NCBI RefSeq assembly: GCF_024171945.1
Contig: NZ_JAMTCR010000005.1
Span: 62,001-126,000, forward strand
Direction of reading: 5' to 3'
DNA from: Actinokineospora globicatena
GTDB lineage: Bacteria; Actinomycetota; Actinomycetes; Mycobacteriales; Pseudonocardiaceae
Length of the DNA: 64,000 nucleotides
The first letter of the stretch is position 1, and each line of letters opens with the position of its first letter. The notes below the pieces were generated by a model, which was not told the DNA's origin, made no database searches, and worked only from the letters and a program-made list of their open reading frames with translations. Shown one piece after another: positions 42,768-51,458 of the stretch. A program made the translations under genes and the position numbers.

Positions 42768-44273
42768 TCAGTCGCCCGCAAGGTCCCGTTCGACCGCCGC
42801 CAACTCGGCCGCGCTGCCCTGCACCTTCGGCCCGGTGAACCACTTGCGCGCCGACACAATCCACCACAGCGCCGCCCCGCCGAGCACCACCGCGAACGCG
42901 ATCGGGGTGTAGTTGAGCGACTCCCAGGTCACCGGGTACACCTGCGGCAGCATGAACAGCACGAAGATGAACCCGACCCAGATCGTGGCGACCGTCCCAA
43001 TAGGACGTCCCCATCGGCCCAGGTGCCACGGCCCGCGCTCGAAGTCCTCGCCTGCGCGCACCCGCAGGAAGATCGGGATGACGTAAGCCGTGTACAGGCC
43101 GACGACGGCGATCGAGGTCACCGCGGCGTACGCGGTGTAGCTCCACAGGTACGGCACGGCCAGTAGGAACGCTCCCACCGCCGCCAACCACACGGAATTC
43201 GTCGGCGTCCTGGTGCGCTTGTTGATCCGGTGCCACACCCGTGACCCGGGGATGGCGCCGTCGCGGGCGAAGGCGTAAATCATCCGCGAGTTGCCGGTCA
43301 CCGCCGCCATCCCGCAGAACAGCTGCGCGCCGATGCAGATCAGCAGCAGCACCTTGCCGGTCGCCAGCCCGACCGCGTCGATGAACACCTGGGCGGGTGG
43401 CACCCCGGTCGCCGACCCGGCCGCGCCGTCGTAGTCCTGGATCGCGAACGTGAGCCCGATCAGCAGCACCCACCCGGCGGCCAGCGACACCAGGATCGAC
43501 ATGACGATCCCGCGCGGCCCGGCCACGGCGGCGCCGCGCGTCTCCTCGGTCATGTGCGCCGACGCGTCGTAGCCGGTCAGCGTGTACTGCGCCAGCAGCA
43601 GTCCCAACAGGAACACGTAGAGCGGTGAACTCCACCCCGTCTGGTTCACGAACTCGCCGAAGACGAACGACGCGTCCTGGTGCTTGTCCGGCACCACCGC
43701 GAGCACGACCACGATCGCCAGCACGCCGAGCAGGTGCCACCACACGCTGATCGTGTTCAGCACCGCCACTACCCGCACGCCGAAGGTGTTGAGCAGGGCG
43801 TGCACCAGCAGGATGACTGCCAGCAGCGCGACGGTGTGCCCGGGTGTCGCGGCGAAGCCGAACTGCAGGTCCAGGAACGCGTTGAGGAACAGGGCCGCGC
43901 CGAAGTCGATGCCCGCGGTCACCGCGACCTGGCCGACCAGGTTGAACCAGCCGGTGAACCAGGCCCAGGCGGGCGCGTTGCGCTTGGCCAGCTTCGCCGC
44001 CCAGTAGTACAGGCCGCCCGCGGTCGGGTAGCTGGAGCACACCTCCGCCATGCCCAGCCCGACCAGCACGACGAACACCCCGACCAGCGGCCAGCCCCAG
44101 ATCATCGCCGCCGGTCCGCCGGTCTTCATGCCGAACCCGTAGAGGGTCAGGCAGCCGGACAGGATCGAGATGATGGTGAAGGACACCGCGAAGTTGTTGA
44201 ACCCCGACAGCGAGCGGCGCAGCTCCTGGGCGTAGCCCAGGGAGTGCAGCCTGGTCTCATCCGACTCGGACAT
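42768..44273 (-). CDS. APC-superfamily amino acid/amine permease
   Basis: A 501-residue permease with about 12 membrane helices. The APC signature is near the N-terminus (LRRSLSGFNNFAVSFTIISILSG), with TLTGYDASAHMTEETRGA in the middle and GNSRMIYAFARDGAIPGS after helix 8, typical of the GABA/choline/ethanolamine permease group. ATG 44273 has GGAGG 5 bp upstream. It is divergent from the glutamine-synthetase-like gene at 44506, which suggests it imports the amine (polyamine, ethanolamine or GABA-like) that the neighbouring enzymes gamma-glutamylate and oxidise. Confidence 0.9.
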   Translation of the reverse strand: MSESDETRLHSLGYAQELRRSLSGFNNFAVSFTIISILSGCLTLYGFGMKTGGPAAMIWGWPLVGVFVVLVGLGMAEVCSSYPTAGGLYYWAAKLAKRNAPAWAWFTGWFNLVGQVAVTAGIDFGAALFLNAFLDLQFGFAATPGHTVALLAVILLVHALLNTFGVRVVAVLNTISVWWHLLGVLAIVVVLAVVPDKHQDASFVFGEFVNQTGWSSPLYVFLLGLLLAQYTLTGYDASAHMTEETRGAAVAGPRGIVMSILVSLAAGWVLLIGLTFAIQDYDGAAGSATGVPPAQVFIDAVGLATGKVLLLICIGAQLFCGMAAVTGNSRMIYAFARDGAIPGSRVWHRINKRTRTPTNSVWLAAVGAFLLAVPYLWSYTAYAAVTSIAVVGLYTAYVIPIFLRVRAGEDFERGPWHLGRWGRPIGTVATIWVGFIFVLFMLPQVYPVTWESLNYTPIAFAVVLGGAALWWIVSARKWFTGPKVQGSAAELAAVERDLAGD

Positions 44274-44282
44274 GATGTCCTC

Positions 44283-44480
44283 CAATGGATCGATGGCGCT
44301 CCATTGCTGGACCAACAAGTGTGGTCCCCGCCACCTCGGCCGGTCAAGGTCCATTCGCGGTGACCTGTCGACTTCACGCCGTAGTCAGGTGGTGCGCCCG
44401 GTCGGCGGCTTCGCGGCGCGGCGGTTGCGCGCGGGCGCCGCGCTTGCGAGCATGCTGGGGATCGTTCTCCAATGGTCTGA
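44283..44480. promoter_or_regulatory. Divergent control region with CCAATGG repeats
   Basis: An inverted repeat CAATGGA (44283-44289)/TCCATTG (44300-44306) lies 10-33 bp before the permease start. CTCCAATGG recurs at 44467-44475 just before the synthetase gene, each followed by a TCGATG/TCTGATG-like word. These are candidate operators for the FadR-type regulator at 49228; binding is inferred. Confidence 0.35.
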
Positions 44481-44505
44481 TGCCGAACCTTTGCGGGAGG
44501 CTGGC

Positions 44506-45864
44506 GTGACCGAGGCAGGGTTGTCGCTCGAGCGGCTGCGGGAGCTCTCCGACGCGGGCGAGGTCGACACCGTCCTGGTCGCGCTGACCGACCTGCAGGG
44601 CAGGCTCCAGGGCAAGCGCGTCACCGCCCGGTTCTTCTTCGACGAGGTCGTGGCCAACGCCACCGAGGCCTGCGACTACCTGCTCGCGGTGGACGTCGAG
44701 ATGAACACCGTCAGCGGCTACGCCAGCTCGTCCTGGGAGGACGGCTACGGCGACTTCGTCCTGCGGCCGGACCTGTCCACGTTGCGGCTGCTGCCCTGGC
44801 ACCCGGCGACCGCGCTGGTGCTCGCCGACGTGGAACTGGTCGAGGGCGGCCCGGTCACCGTGTCGCCCCGGCAGGTGCTGCGCCGCCAGCTCGACCGGCT
44901 CGCCGAGCGCGGCCTCACCGCGTACGTCGGCACGGAGCTGGAGTTCCTGCTGTTCAAGGACACCTACGAGCAGGCGTGGAGCGCGGGCTACCGCGGCCTG
45001 ACCCCGGCGAACCAGTACAACGTGGACTACTCGCTGCTGGGCACCGGCCGGGTCGAGCCGGTGCTGCGCGCGATCCGCAACGGCATGGCGGGCGCGGGGA
45101 TGTACCCCGAGTCGGCGAAGGGGGAGTGCAACCCCGGCCAGCACGAGATCGCCTTCCGCTACGCCGACGCGCTCACCACCTGCGACAACCACAGCGTCTA
45201 CAAGACCGGCGCCAAGGAGATCGCGGCCGCGCTCGGGCACAGCCTGACGTTCATGGCCAAGTACAACGAGCGCGAGGGCAACTCCTGCCACATCCACCTG
45301 AGCCTGCGCGCGGCCGACGGCACCCCGGTGATGGCGGGCGACGACGAGCACGGGTTCTCCCCGCTGATGCGGCACTTCATCGCCGGTCAGCTGGCGTACC
45401 TGCGGGAGCTGACCTGCCTGCTGGCGCCGAACATCAACTCGTACAAGCGCTTCGCCGAGGGCTCGTTCGCGCCGACCGCGCTGGCGTGGGGAGTGGACAA
45501 CCGCACCTGTGCGCTGCGGGTCGTCGGGCACGGCCAGTCGCTGCGGGTGGAGAACCGGATCCCGGGCGGCGACGTGAACCCGTACCTCGCCGTGGCCGCG
45601 ATGGTTGCCGCAGGGTTACGCGGTGTGGACGAACGGCTGCCGCTGGAAGACCCCTTGACCGGCAACGCTTACACTGCCGCCAAACCCCGTGTCCCGACCA
45701 CCCTGCGCGAGGCGGCCGACCTGTTCGCGGCGAGCACCGTCGCCGTCGAGGACCTCGGCGCCGACGTGGTCGACCACTACCGCAACGCGGCCACGGTAGA
45801 ACTGCGTGCGTTCGACGCGGCCGTCACCGACTGGGAGCGCGTGCGTGGCTTCGAACGGCTCTGA
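44506..45864 (+). CDS. glnA4: GlnA4-like gamma-glutamyl-amine ligase (glutamine synthetase family)
   Basis: A 452-residue glutamine-synthetase homologue. It has the N-terminal beta-grasp (VDTVLVALTDLQGRLQGKRV), catalytic metal-binding elements YVGTELEFLLF, AKGECNPGQHEIAFRYAD and GNSCHIHLSL, and the closing VENRIPGGDVNPYLAVAA. These match GlnA3/GlnA4-type enzymes, which ligate glutamate to polyamines or ethanolamine rather than ammonia. GTG 44506 follows GGGAGG at 5-6 bp. It overlaps the amidotransferase gene by 20 bp. The order glnA4-amidotransferase-aldehyde dehydrogenase-SDR mirrors Rv2860c-Rv2857c of Mycobacterium tuberculosis as I recall it. Confidence 0.88.
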   Translation: MTEAGLSLERLRELSDAGEVDTVLVALTDLQGRLQGKRVTARFFFDEVVANATEACDYLLAVDVEMNTVSGYASSSWEDGYGDFVLRPDLSTLRLLPWHPATALVLADVELVEGGPVTVSPRQVLRRQLDRLAERGLTAYVGTELEFLLFKDTYEQAWSAGYRGLTPANQYNVDYSLLGTGRVEPVLRAIRNGMAGAGMYPESAKGECNPGQHEIAFRYADALTTCDNHSVYKTGAKEIAAALGHSLTFMAKYNEREGNSCHIHLSLRAADGTPVMAGDDEHGFSPLMRHFIAGQLAYLRELTCLLAPNINSYKRFAEGSFAPTALAWGVDNRTCALRVVGHGQSLRVENRIPGGDVNPYLAVAAMVAAGLRGVDERLPLEDPLTGNAYTAAKPRVPTTLREAADLFAASTVAVEDLGADVVDHYRNAATVELRAFDAAVTDWERVRGFERL

Positions 45865-46567
45865 CCGACCGCCGGTCATCGGCATCACGACCTACCTGGA
45901 GCACGCCACCTTCGGGATCTGGGAGACCGACGCCGCCGTGCTGCACCGGGACTACCTGGACTCGGTGCGCGCCGCTGGCGGTAACCCGGTCCTCTTGTCC
46001 CCGATCGGCGACTGGCGCCCCTCGACCTTGGACTGGCTCGACGGCTTAGTGCTGTCTGGCGGCGCTGACGTCGACCCTGCGCGGTACGGCCAACCTCCGC
46101 ACCCGACTACCGGCACGCCGCAGCCACTACGGGACGCCTCGGAGTTCGCGCTGTTGGCTGCTGCTCTTGAGTTGGACCTACCTACGCTGGCTGTGTGCCG
46201 GGGTCTACAGGTACTCAACGTCGCTCTTGGCGGGACCTTGCACCAACACACACCCGAGGTCGTTGGCACTAACGACCACCTTCCGCACGTGGCTTCTTTT
46301 GGCAAGACGGAGATCTCGGTGACGCCGGGGTCGTTGCTGGGGAGCATCTTGGGGGAGTCGGTGTCGGTGCTGTGCCACCACCACCAGTCGGTGGACCGCG
46401 TGGCAGACGGCCTGTACGTCGTGGCCCAAGCCCAGGACGGCACGGTCGAGGCCCTGGAACTCCCCGGCCGCCGCTTCGTGGTCGCCACCCAGTCCCACCC
46501 CGAACAGAACGCCGACGACACCCGCCTCTTCACCGCCCTGATCACCGCCGCCCGAGCCCGCCGATGA
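45845..46567 (+). CDS. Class I glutamine-amidotransferase-type gamma-glutamyl hydrolase (PuuD-like)
   Basis: A 240-residue enzyme of the peptidase C26 family. It has VIGITTYLEHATFG at the N-terminus, LVLSGGADVDPARYGQ, the nucleophile elbow AVCRGLQVLNVALGG with catalytic Cys, and the His-Glu of VATQSHPEQNAD. PuuD-type enzymes remove the gamma-glutamyl group at the end of the pathway (for example gamma-Glu-GABA to GABA). GTG 45845 overlaps the synthetase gene by 20 bp, so translation is coupled. It supplies the hydrolytic step of the gamma-glutamylated route encoded around it. Confidence 0.87.
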   Translation: MASNGSDRPPVIGITTYLEHATFGIWETDAAVLHRDYLDSVRAAGGNPVLLSPIGDWRPSTLDWLDGLVLSGGADVDPARYGQPPHPTTGTPQPLRDASEFALLAAALELDLPTLAVCRGLQVLNVALGGTLHQHTPEVVGTNDHLPHVASFGKTEISVTPGSLLGSILGESVSVLCHHHQSVDRVADGLYVVAQAQDGTVEALELPGRRFVVATQSHPEQNADDTRLFTALITAARARR

Positions 46568-47110
46568 CCCACCCCAACACCCGCCGGACGGCGTACACCC
46601 TGCCGGGCTCGTGCGGTGCCCTGATCGCCACGCTCGCAGCCAACAGGCCGGTGTGTGCGGTCAACGTGCCCCGGCTGCTGGCTGGCGCTCTGCCTGGCCA
46701 TGCTGCGTCGGGCGTTAGCGGGGCCACTTCAACCGCGGAAGCCTTGCCTGGGTTCTCTTCGCTCGGGTCTGCCCCTCCGCCACAGCTTCGGGCGATCCCC
46801 AGGGGCTGCCCGCAAGCCAGGCGGCCCGCCCCTCCGTCACACCTTCGAGCGAAGCCCCTTGACGCCTCCGGGGGCCACCCCCAAGCCTGGCCCAGCCCCC
46901 ACCCTCTCCGGGGGGCGTCCCTGGGCCAGTCTACCGGGACCCACCGACAGTGGATCTTGGAAGCACCCCCGCGGAGATCCACATGTGGATAACTTCTGTC
47001 GCCCAGAAGAGGGTAATTCGGGCTGGCTCAGGGAGCAGATCGCCTGGTCAAGGGCATGAGGGGCAGGAGCGAGAAGGCGGCGGGAGTGAAGTTGGGTGGA
47101 GGAGGGGTTG
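46568..47110. other. Non-coding gap holding decayed repeats
   Basis: Interrupts the catabolic operon. Two related units of about 26 bp (CCCCTCCG(C/T)CACA(G/C)CTTCG(G/A)GCGA) lie near 46776 and 46830, upstream of the shared 47-bp repeat at 46891. No gene is supported. Confidence 0.45.
46891..46938 (+). repeat. Second copy of a 47-bp dispersed repeat, next to a DnaA-box-like site
   Basis: Near-identical to 32035-32082: 31 bp identical from CCCAGCCCCC, then small differences, then GCCAGTCTACCGG. TGTGGATAA, the complement of the DnaA box TTATCCACA, follows at 46984-46992. The other copy also has TGTGGACAA within 35 bp. Confidence 0.6.
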
Positions 47111-48466
47111 ATGGCGGCGGTGGAGGTTGTTAATCCGGCCACGGCGGAGGTGATCGCTGCGGTGGGGTTGGCGAGTGTCGACGAGGCTGATCGGGCGATC
47201 ACGAGGGCTGCCGAGGCGTTCCCGGCTTGGCGGGCGGTCGCGCCTGCGGATCGGGCGCGGTTGTTGCGGCGGTTCGCGGACGCGGTCGACGCGAACCTGG
47301 AGGAGCTCGCCCAGCTCGAGGTCGCCAATGCCGGGCACACGATCGGGAACGCGCGGTGGGAGGCGGGCAACGTCCGCGATGTCCTGCACTACTACGCGGC
47401 CGCGCCGGAGCGGTTGTTCGGGCGGCAGATCCCGGTGGCGGGCGGGGTGAACATCACCTTCGCCGAGCCGCTGGGGGTTGTCGGCGTGATCGTGCCGTGG
47501 AACTTCCCGATGCCGATCGCGGCGTGGGGGTTCGCGCCCGCGCTCGCGGCGGGCAACACCGTGGTGCTCAAGCCCGCCGAGTTGACGCCGTTGACCGCCA
47601 TCAAGCTGGCCGAGTTGGCGCACGCGGTGGGTATCCCCGAGGACGTCTTCCAGGTCCTCCCCGGCCGCGGTGACGTCGTGGGGCAGCGGTTCGTGACGCA
47701 CCCCGCCGTGCGCAAGGTCGTGTTCACCGGGTCGACCAGGGTCGGCAAGCAGATCATGGCCGGGTGCGCCGACCAGGTGAAACGGGTGACCCTGGAACTC
47801 GGCGGCAAGAGCGCCAACATCGTCTTCGCCGACGCCGACCTGGCCAGAGCCGCCGCGACCGCCCCGTACGCCGTGTTCGACAACGCGGGTCAGGACTGCT
47901 GCGCCCGCTCCCGGATCCTCGTCCAGCGCACGGCTTACGACGAGTTCATGGCCGCCTTCGAGACGGCCGTGCGCGGTGTCGTGGTCGGCGCGCCGGGGGA
48001 CGAGGCGACCGAGATGGGACCGCTGATCTCCGCCGCCCACCGCGACCGCGTGCAGTCCTATGTGGACGACGCGCCGGTCGCCTTCCGGGGCAGCGCGCCG
48101 ACCGGGCCCGGCTTCTGGTTCCCGCCGACCGTCACCACCGGGGGCGAGCACCGGGCGGCGACCGAGGAGGTCTTCGGCCCGGTCGTGTCCGTGCTGCCGT
48201 TCGACGACGAGGCGGACGCGCTGCGGCTGGCCAACGACACCGAGTACGGCCTGTCCGGGTCGATCTGGACCCGCGACGTCGGCCGGGCGCTGCGGGTCGC
48301 GCGCGGGGTCGACGCCGGGAACCTGTCGGTCAACTCGCACTCGTCGGTGCGGTACTCGACGCCCTTCGGCGGCTTCAAGCAGTCCGGGCTCGGCCGTGAG
48401 CTCGGACCGGACGCGCTGGCCGCGTTCACCGAGGTCAAGAACGTCTACCTAGATTCCCAGAGCTGA
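47111..48466 (+). CDS. NAD(P)-dependent aldehyde dehydrogenase (AldC-like)
   Basis: A 451-residue ALDH. Cofactor region VGVIVPWNFPMPIAAW, general-base glutamate in VTLELGGKSANIV, catalytic cysteine in NAGQDCCARSRI, and the closing PFGGFKQSGLGRELG are all present. ATG 47111 follows GGAGGAGGGG. It would oxidise the gamma-glutamyl-aminoaldehyde formed after amine oxidation in the glnA4 pathway. The first gene after the 540-bp repeat-bearing gap, it probably has its own promoter or depends on read-through from glnA4. The SDR gene follows 16 bp later. Confidence 0.9.
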   Translation: MAAVEVVNPATAEVIAAVGLASVDEADRAITRAAEAFPAWRAVAPADRARLLRRFADAVDANLEELAQLEVANAGHTIGNARWEAGNVRDVLHYYAAAPERLFGRQIPVAGGVNITFAEPLGVVGVIVPWNFPMPIAAWGFAPALAAGNTVVLKPAELTPLTAIKLAELAHAVGIPEDVFQVLPGRGDVVGQRFVTHPAVRKVVFTGSTRVGKQIMAGCADQVKRVTLELGGKSANIVFADADLARAAATAPYAVFDNAGQDCCARSRILVQRTAYDEFMAAFETAVRGVVVGAPGDEATEMGPLISAAHRDRVQSYVDDAPVAFRGSAPTGPGFWFPPTVTTGGEHRAATEEVFGPVVSVLPFDDEADALRLANDTEYGLSGSIWTRDVGRALRVARGVDAGNLSVNSHSSVRYSTPFGGFKQSGLGRELGPDALAAFTEVKNVYLDSQS

Positions 48467-48482
48467 CATCCAGGAGTTGAGC

Positions 48483-49244
48483 ATGCGTCTAGAGGGACGG
48501 GTCGCCGTGGTCACCGGCGGCGGCAGCGGGATCGGCCTCGCCTCGGTGCGGCGGCTGGCGAGCGAGGGCGCGCGCGTCGTGGTGGGTGACATCGACCGAG
48601 AGAGCGGGGCGAGGGCCGCGCAAGAGGTGGACGGCCTGTTCGTCCCGGTCGACGTGACCAGCGAGGACGAGGTCAAGGCGCTGTTCCAGGCCGCCGCCGA
48701 CACCTACGGGTCGGTCGACATCGCGTTCAACAACGCGGGCATCTCGCCGCCCGAGGACGACTCGATCCTCACCACCGGGCTCGACGCGTGGCGCCGGGTG
48801 CAGGAGGTCAACCTGACCTCGGTGTTCCTGTGCTCGAAGTACGCGATCGAGCACATGCGCCGCGCGGGCAAGGGGACGGTGATCAACACGGCCTCGTTCG
48901 TGGCGGTGATGGGCGCGGCGACCTCGCAGATCTCCTACTCGGCGTCCAAGGGCGGCGTGCTGGCGATGAGCAGGGAACTCGGGGTGCAGTTCGCCCGCGA
49001 GGGCATCCGGGTGAACGCCCTGTGCCCCGGACCGGTGAACACGCCGCTACTGCGCGAGTTGTTCGCCGCGGACCCCGAACGCGCCGCCCGCCGCCTGGTG
49101 CACATCCCGCTCGGCCGCTTCGCCGAACCGGAGGAGATCGCCGCCGCGGTCGCGTTCCTGGCCAGCGACGACTCGTCGTTCATGACCGCGTCCCAGTTCC
49201 TGGTGGACGGCGGCATCTCGGGGGCGTATGTCACCCCCGAGTGA
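48483..49244 (+). CDS. Short-chain dehydrogenase/reductase
   Basis: A 253-residue classical SDR. NAD(P) motif TGGGSGIG at 13-20, adenine-ring Asp in VPVDVTS, NNAG motif in AFNNAGI, catalytic Ser/Tyr/Lys with YSASKGG, and the FabG-like tail FLASDDSSFMTASQFLVDGG. ATG 48483 has AGGAG 6 bp upstream. The gene begins 16 bp after the aldehyde dehydrogenase and its 3' end overlaps the FadR gene by 17 bp, so the three are one operon. It corresponds to Rv2857c in the mycobacterial cluster as I recall it. The exact substrate in the amine pathway is unknown. Confidence 0.88.
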   Translation: MRLEGRVAVVTGGGSGIGLASVRRLASEGARVVVGDIDRESGARAAQEVDGLFVPVDVTSEDEVKALFQAAADTYGSVDIAFNNAGISPPEDDSILTTGLDAWRRVQEVNLTSVFLCSKYAIEHMRRAGKGTVINTASFVAVMGAATSQISYSASKGGVLAMSRELGVQFAREGIRVNALCPGPVNTPLLRELFAADPERAARRLVHIPLGRFAEPEEIAAAVAFLASDDSSFMTASQFLVDGGISGAYVTPE

Positions 49245-49944
49245 CCCGCTGGACCCGGTCCTCGCCGACGCGTTGTTCCGCCCGGTCCGGGCGGGCAACG
49301 CGTTCGAGGAGACCATGGAGCGGATGCTGCAGGCCATCCGGCTCGGCGTCGTACCCCCGGGCGGCCGGCTCCCACCCGAACGTGAATTGTCATCACGCCT
49401 CGGGGTGAGTCGGGTGACCTTGCGTGAGGCGCTGCGGGCGCTGCAGGAGTCCGGCCACGTCGAGTCCCGGCGCGGCCGGTACGGGGGCACGTTCGTCCGG
49501 CTCCCGTCGTCGGACCCGCTGCCGCTGCCCTCGGACGACATCGAGGACATCCTGACGCTGCGCTACACCCTGGAAACCGGCGCCGCCGAGGTCGCCGCGT
49601 CCCGGTCGCTGACCCCGCAGGTCCGCCGCCACCTGCGCGGCTGCCTCGCCGACGCGTCGACCGCCGGTGTCGACCACTACCGCCGCACGGACTCCCGCCT
49701 GCACCTGGCCATCGCCGAGGCCACCGCCGCCCCGTCGCTGACCGCCGCCGTCGCCGACGTCCGCACCCGCCTCAACGCCCTGCTGGCCGCCCTCCCGCTG
49801 ATCCCGGCCAACCTCACCCACTCGAACGACCAGCACAAGACCATCATCGACGCCATCCTGGACGGCGACGCCGGGGCCGCGCGCCTCGCCATGGCCGAGC
49901 ACCTGGCCGGGACAGCCGCCCTGATCAGGGGTTTCCTCGCGTGA
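49228..49944 (+). CDS. FadR/GntR-family transcriptional regulator
   Basis: A 238-residue regulator. The N-terminal winged HTH is RLPPERELSSRLGVSRVTLREALRALQESGHVE. The C-terminal all-helical FCD ligand domain (LRYTLETGAAEVAASRSL, HLAIAEATAAPSL, NDQHKTIIDAILDGDAGAARLAMAEHL) keeps the Asp/His metal-type residues of the family. It overlaps the SDR gene, the last gene of the glnA4-like operon. In Streptomyces, FadR-like EpuR regulators control glnA4-type amine use, so it is the likely local repressor, acting on the divergent control region near 44283. Confidence 0.87.
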   Translation: MSPPSDPLDPVLADALFRPVRAGNAFEETMERMLQAIRLGVVPPGGRLPPERELSSRLGVSRVTLREALRALQESGHVESRRGRYGGTFVRLPSSDPLPLPSDDIEDILTLRYTLETGAAEVAASRSLTPQVRRHLRGCLADASTAGVDHYRRTDSRLHLAIAEATAAPSLTAAVADVRTRLNALLAALPLIPANLTHSNDQHKTIIDAILDGDAGAARLAMAEHLAGTAALIRGFLA

Positions 49945-50098
49945 CCGGCGTCCAGGTAGTCGACGACGAACCTCGCCGCGTGGGCATCTTCGTGTCCCAC
50001 AAACCTCGGTGGACACCGTGCATGGTGTGTTCGAGCCGCCAGGGTGACGCGTTGGCGCGTGGCGTGTCCGTCGCCTACCTGCCGGGAGCCGTCTGGGG

Positions 50099-51232
50099 CT
50101 ACGCGAACGCTCCGCCCACAGTTTCCCTCAACGAAGCCAGTTGCGCCGTCACTCGCGTTGAGCGAACATCACGCAGTGCCGTGGTTGCTTGGCTTGCGAG
50201 ATCACGAGCCCGCTCACGTTCTCCGGTTGCCGCGTACACCTCAGCGAGGTCGATCATGCGTCCGGCCCTGCCCCGTAGTCGATCAGTTCCCATGCGCGGT
50301 AACAGGTCTTCAAACCGTCTGATCGCTTCGTGGTGTTCACCGGCAGCCGCCAACGCCTGAGTGATGATCGAGTTGATGTGGTCCTTTGTCAGGAATCCCG
50401 CCCATTCGGGCACTTCTCCTCCGCGAGACGCCAACGTCTCCGCTTCCCGAATATGCTGAAGAGCTTGTCCCAGGTCACCGGAACGAGCGAGGTGCTTGGC
50501 CAAGCCCGCGTGGAGGTTCGCTCGCTCAAGAGTGCAGACCCGGCGGTCAGCCAGGGCGCCGTTGACGAGGTCCACAGCCTCGGACGGAAGTGCCTCCCCG
50601 ATCTGCGCCGCGATGTTCAGTAGGACATGAGCTCTTAGGTCCGCGTCAGCGCCCGCGTCCGCGGTACGTAGCGCCAGGGTCGAGAGCTGGCGTGCGGAGT
50701 AGGTCCGGCCCGCGTCGAAGTGAGTCCATGCTGTGCGGTCCGCAAGCGCCCCCACAGCCCCGCACAGGGCCACTCTGGTGTCCTCGTGCATTCGAGCGTC
50801 CAGAAGACTCACAGCCCACCTGAGGGCGCCTGTGGACAGGTCTGCGGCAACCGCGCCCCCAAAGCGCAGGTCCATGGTTGTGTAGACCGCTGTGGCTTGC
50901 TGAACAGCGGTAACCTCCGACCACCCGACCTGGTTGGGTTGGTCTGCTGTCGTCACGCCATCCAGAAGCCGCGCGAGAGGGTCTGTGGCCGAGGTACCCG
51001 CGAGGACTGCCGCCGCCGCTGCGAGTAATTCTCGTCGGTTCACGTCTGCACCCAACCCTTGAACGCCAAGCGTTCGTTCGTAAGCGGCTATCAGGTCTGG
51101 CGTTGCTGTGCGCTCCCCAGTCTCGACCATGCCTAGCGTGGACTTGCTGTAGTGAACGCGGCCTGCGAGCGCCGACAGACTCAGCCCCGCACTTAGACGC
51201 GCTGCTCGAAGCACCCGCCCGGTCTCGTGCAC
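50099..51232 (-). CDS. XRE-family regulator with TPR-like C-terminal region
   Basis: A 377-residue regulator. The N-terminal HTH is VLRAARLSAGLSLSALAGRVHYSKSTLGMVETGERTATPDLIAAYERTLG. Residues 85-375 are TPR-like helices (AGLAKHLARSGDLGQALQHIREAE, IITQALAAAGEHHEAIRRFEDLL, DLAEVYAATGERERARDLASQATTAL). This layout is common beside peptide-based systems of actinomycetes, where the TPR part may bind a peptide. GTG 51232 is preferred; the TTG at 51274 is weaker. It is divergent from the radical SAM gene with a 226-bp promoter region between, so it probably controls the RiPP cassette. GC content is lower than in the flanks. Confidence 0.82.
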   Translation of the reverse strand: MHETGRVLRAARLSAGLSLSALAGRVHYSKSTLGMVETGERTATPDLIAAYERTLGVQGLGADVNRRELLAAAAAVLAGTSATDPLARLLDGVTTADQPNQVGWSEVTAVQQATAVYTTMDLRFGGAVAADLSTGALRWAVSLLDARMHEDTRVALCGAVGALADRTAWTHFDAGRTYSARQLSTLALRTADAGADADLRAHVLLNIAAQIGEALPSEAVDLVNGALADRRVCTLERANLHAGLAKHLARSGDLGQALQHIREAETLASRGGEVPEWAGFLTKDHINSIITQALAAAGEHHEAIRRFEDLLPRMGTDRLRGRAGRMIDLAEVYAATGERERARDLASQATTALRDVRSTRVTAQLASLRETVGGAFA

Positions 51233-51458
51233 GCGGACCGCTCCCCCTGGTTGTGGACGGCTGTGGACGCCCAAGCCCTACCGACGACACTCCGCGACAG
51301 CCACGCTACTCCCGAGGCGCAAGCCACCCGGAATGGCTGGGGCCGGTGATCTCTCCAAGTGCCGACCTCAGCCCCCGGCTATCCGATGTGAGTCAGTCAT
51401 CCACTAGTCGCTGGGGATATAGCCGATTGACGACAACGGCCAGGTGAGAGGATCAGGA

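Noticed and set aside
46542-46982. Minus-strand open frame in the gap between the hydrolase and aldehyde dehydrogenase genes
   Set aside because: It is made of decayed repeat sequence shared with 31690-32100 and shows no coding features.
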